A stretch of 6,087 nt of DNA, from NCBI GenBank assembly GCA_016188575.1, contig JACPHN010000089.1, positions 1 to 6,087 on the forward strand, read 5' to 3'. The notes beneath the pieces are model-generated. The model was not told the DNA's origin. It did not search any database and saw only the letters and a program-made list of their open reading frames with translations. Origin of the DNA: Candidatus Schekmanbacteria bacterium. Lineage in GTDB: Bacteria; CSSED10-310; JACPHN01. The position numbers and the translations under genes are program-made. Shown piece by piece: positions 6,040-6,087 of the stretch (position 1 is the first letter of the stretch; each line of letters starts with the position of its first letter).

Positions 6040-6087
6040 TTTCTCACCTTTCTCCATTTTCTCGACTTCGTCACGAAACTGCTCTTC
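5713..6087 (-). CDS. Rpn-family nuclease, C-terminal part (5' end off window)
   Basis: The open frame is continuous from the right edge, so the true start lies outside the window. It gives 124 residues: EEQFRDEVEK, then MEKGEKMAYVTSIERLG, five 8-residue repeats, and a helical tail (LLEAIDVGLSVRFPAQAAELL and so on) ending EEPSE. The opening EEQFRDE matches EEPFRDE at the end of the visible part of the left Rpn gene, with the same position and phase. The M-x-Y-V-T-S-I-E-R lead-in followed by charged E-K-G/E-R-x-G repeats is the common C-terminal form of Rpn/transposase-like proteins. The nuclease core would be encoded beyond the right edge, unless the window ends join. The C-terminal domain mediates dimerisation and, in E. 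coli Rpn proteins, inhibition of the nuclease. It precedes the protease gene by 87 bases. Confidence 0.88.
   Translation of the reverse strand, partial: EEQFRDEVEKMEKGEKMAYVTSIERLGIEKGERLGIKKGERLGIEKGERLGIEKGERLGVQKGLLEAIDVGLSVRFPAQAAELLARARSIEAIERLRAITRALSSGEPLEAIEALLGSAEEPSE
5899..6018 (-). repeat. Five 24-bp repeats encoding ERLG-IEKG units in the Rpn C-terminal domain
   Basis: The units lie at 5995-6018, 5971-5994, 5947-5970, 5923-5946 and 5899-5922. Three are identical (5995-6018, 5947-5970, 5923-5946), one differs at two bases (giving IKKG), and the last is diverged (VQKG). They encode an alternating basic/acidic helix with glycine at every fourth position. Near-identity of in-frame units indicates copy-number change by slippage or recombination, as reported for repeat-bearing Rpn dimer helices. 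The array keeps the frame for any copy number. Confidence 0.9.
6042..6049 (-). promoter_or_regulatory. Strong internal ribosome binding site within the Rpn gene
   Basis: The minus strand reads AAGGTGAG followed by AAA and ATG (6039). GGTGA pairs with the anti-Shine-Dalgarno 3' part, and the spacing suits that register. A further GGAG lies a few bases upstream. In a gene whose codons are otherwise GC-rich, this A/G-rich patch stands out, consistent with selection for initiation, although it also encodes the lysine/glutamate-rich EKGEK. Confidence 0.6.
6066..6087. repeat. Right copy of the 22-bp terminal repeat
   Basis: Direct repeat of bases 1-22 with one mismatch (T6080 versus G15). It falls exactly at the window end and in the homologous codons of an Rpn gene. 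Overlapping the two ends would reconstitute one continuous Rpn frame of about 354 codons. The alternative is two Rpn paralogues flanking the protease gene. Confidence 0.9.

Overview
The window is GC-rich and every gene I can support lies on the minus strand. Reading in the direction of transcription (right to left) there are three protein-coding units. First comes the C-terminal part of an Rpn-family (recombination-promoting nuclease / PD-(D/E)XK 'transposase-like') protein, running in from the right edge (5713-6087). Then comes a complete 1594-residue secreted subtilisin-like (S8) protease of mosaic architecture (841-5625). Last is the N-terminal nuclease domain of an Rpn-family protein, running off the left edge (1-712). 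Gaps between genes are short (87 and 128 bases) and contain no recognisable RNA gene, CRISPR array or insertion sequence. The many long open frames on the plus strand are antisense shadows of the GC-rich coding strand.

The organism is a GC-rich bacterium, probably with a Gram-negative type envelope. A giant signal-peptide-bearing S8 protease with VCBS/FG-GAP repeats, a beta-helix, a fibronectin III domain, a Thr/Pro stalk and a C-terminal membrane tail, next to Rpn genes with variable C-terminal repeats, is a combination seen in several environmental lineages (for example delta-proteobacterial relatives, Chromatiales, Chloroflexota). I cannot place it more precisely from sequence alone.

The protease appears to be built as signal peptide, propeptide, S8 catalytic domain (Asp181, His216, Asn308, Ser370), a CARDB/Ig-like domain, the first strands of a right-handed beta-helix, an inserted seven-repeat FG-GAP block that looks like a complete beta-propeller, the rest of the beta-helix, an Ig-like domain, a fibronectin III domain, a 4 x 12-residue Thr/Pro stalk and a membrane anchor with an Arg tail. 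It would act outside the cytoplasm.

The Rpn parts matter for two reasons. The C-terminal fragment has a strong internal ribosome binding site and start codon just before five 8-residue repeats. That is the arrangement described for Rpn genes-within-genes, where a separately made C-terminal RpnS protein blocks the full-length nuclease RpnL in phage defence. Also, the two window ends carry the same 22 bases (one mismatch), in the same codons and phase of an Rpn gene. Either two Rpn paralogues bracket the protease gene, or the window is a unit (circular, tandem, or an assembly piece) whose ends join in one Rpn gene of about 354 codons.
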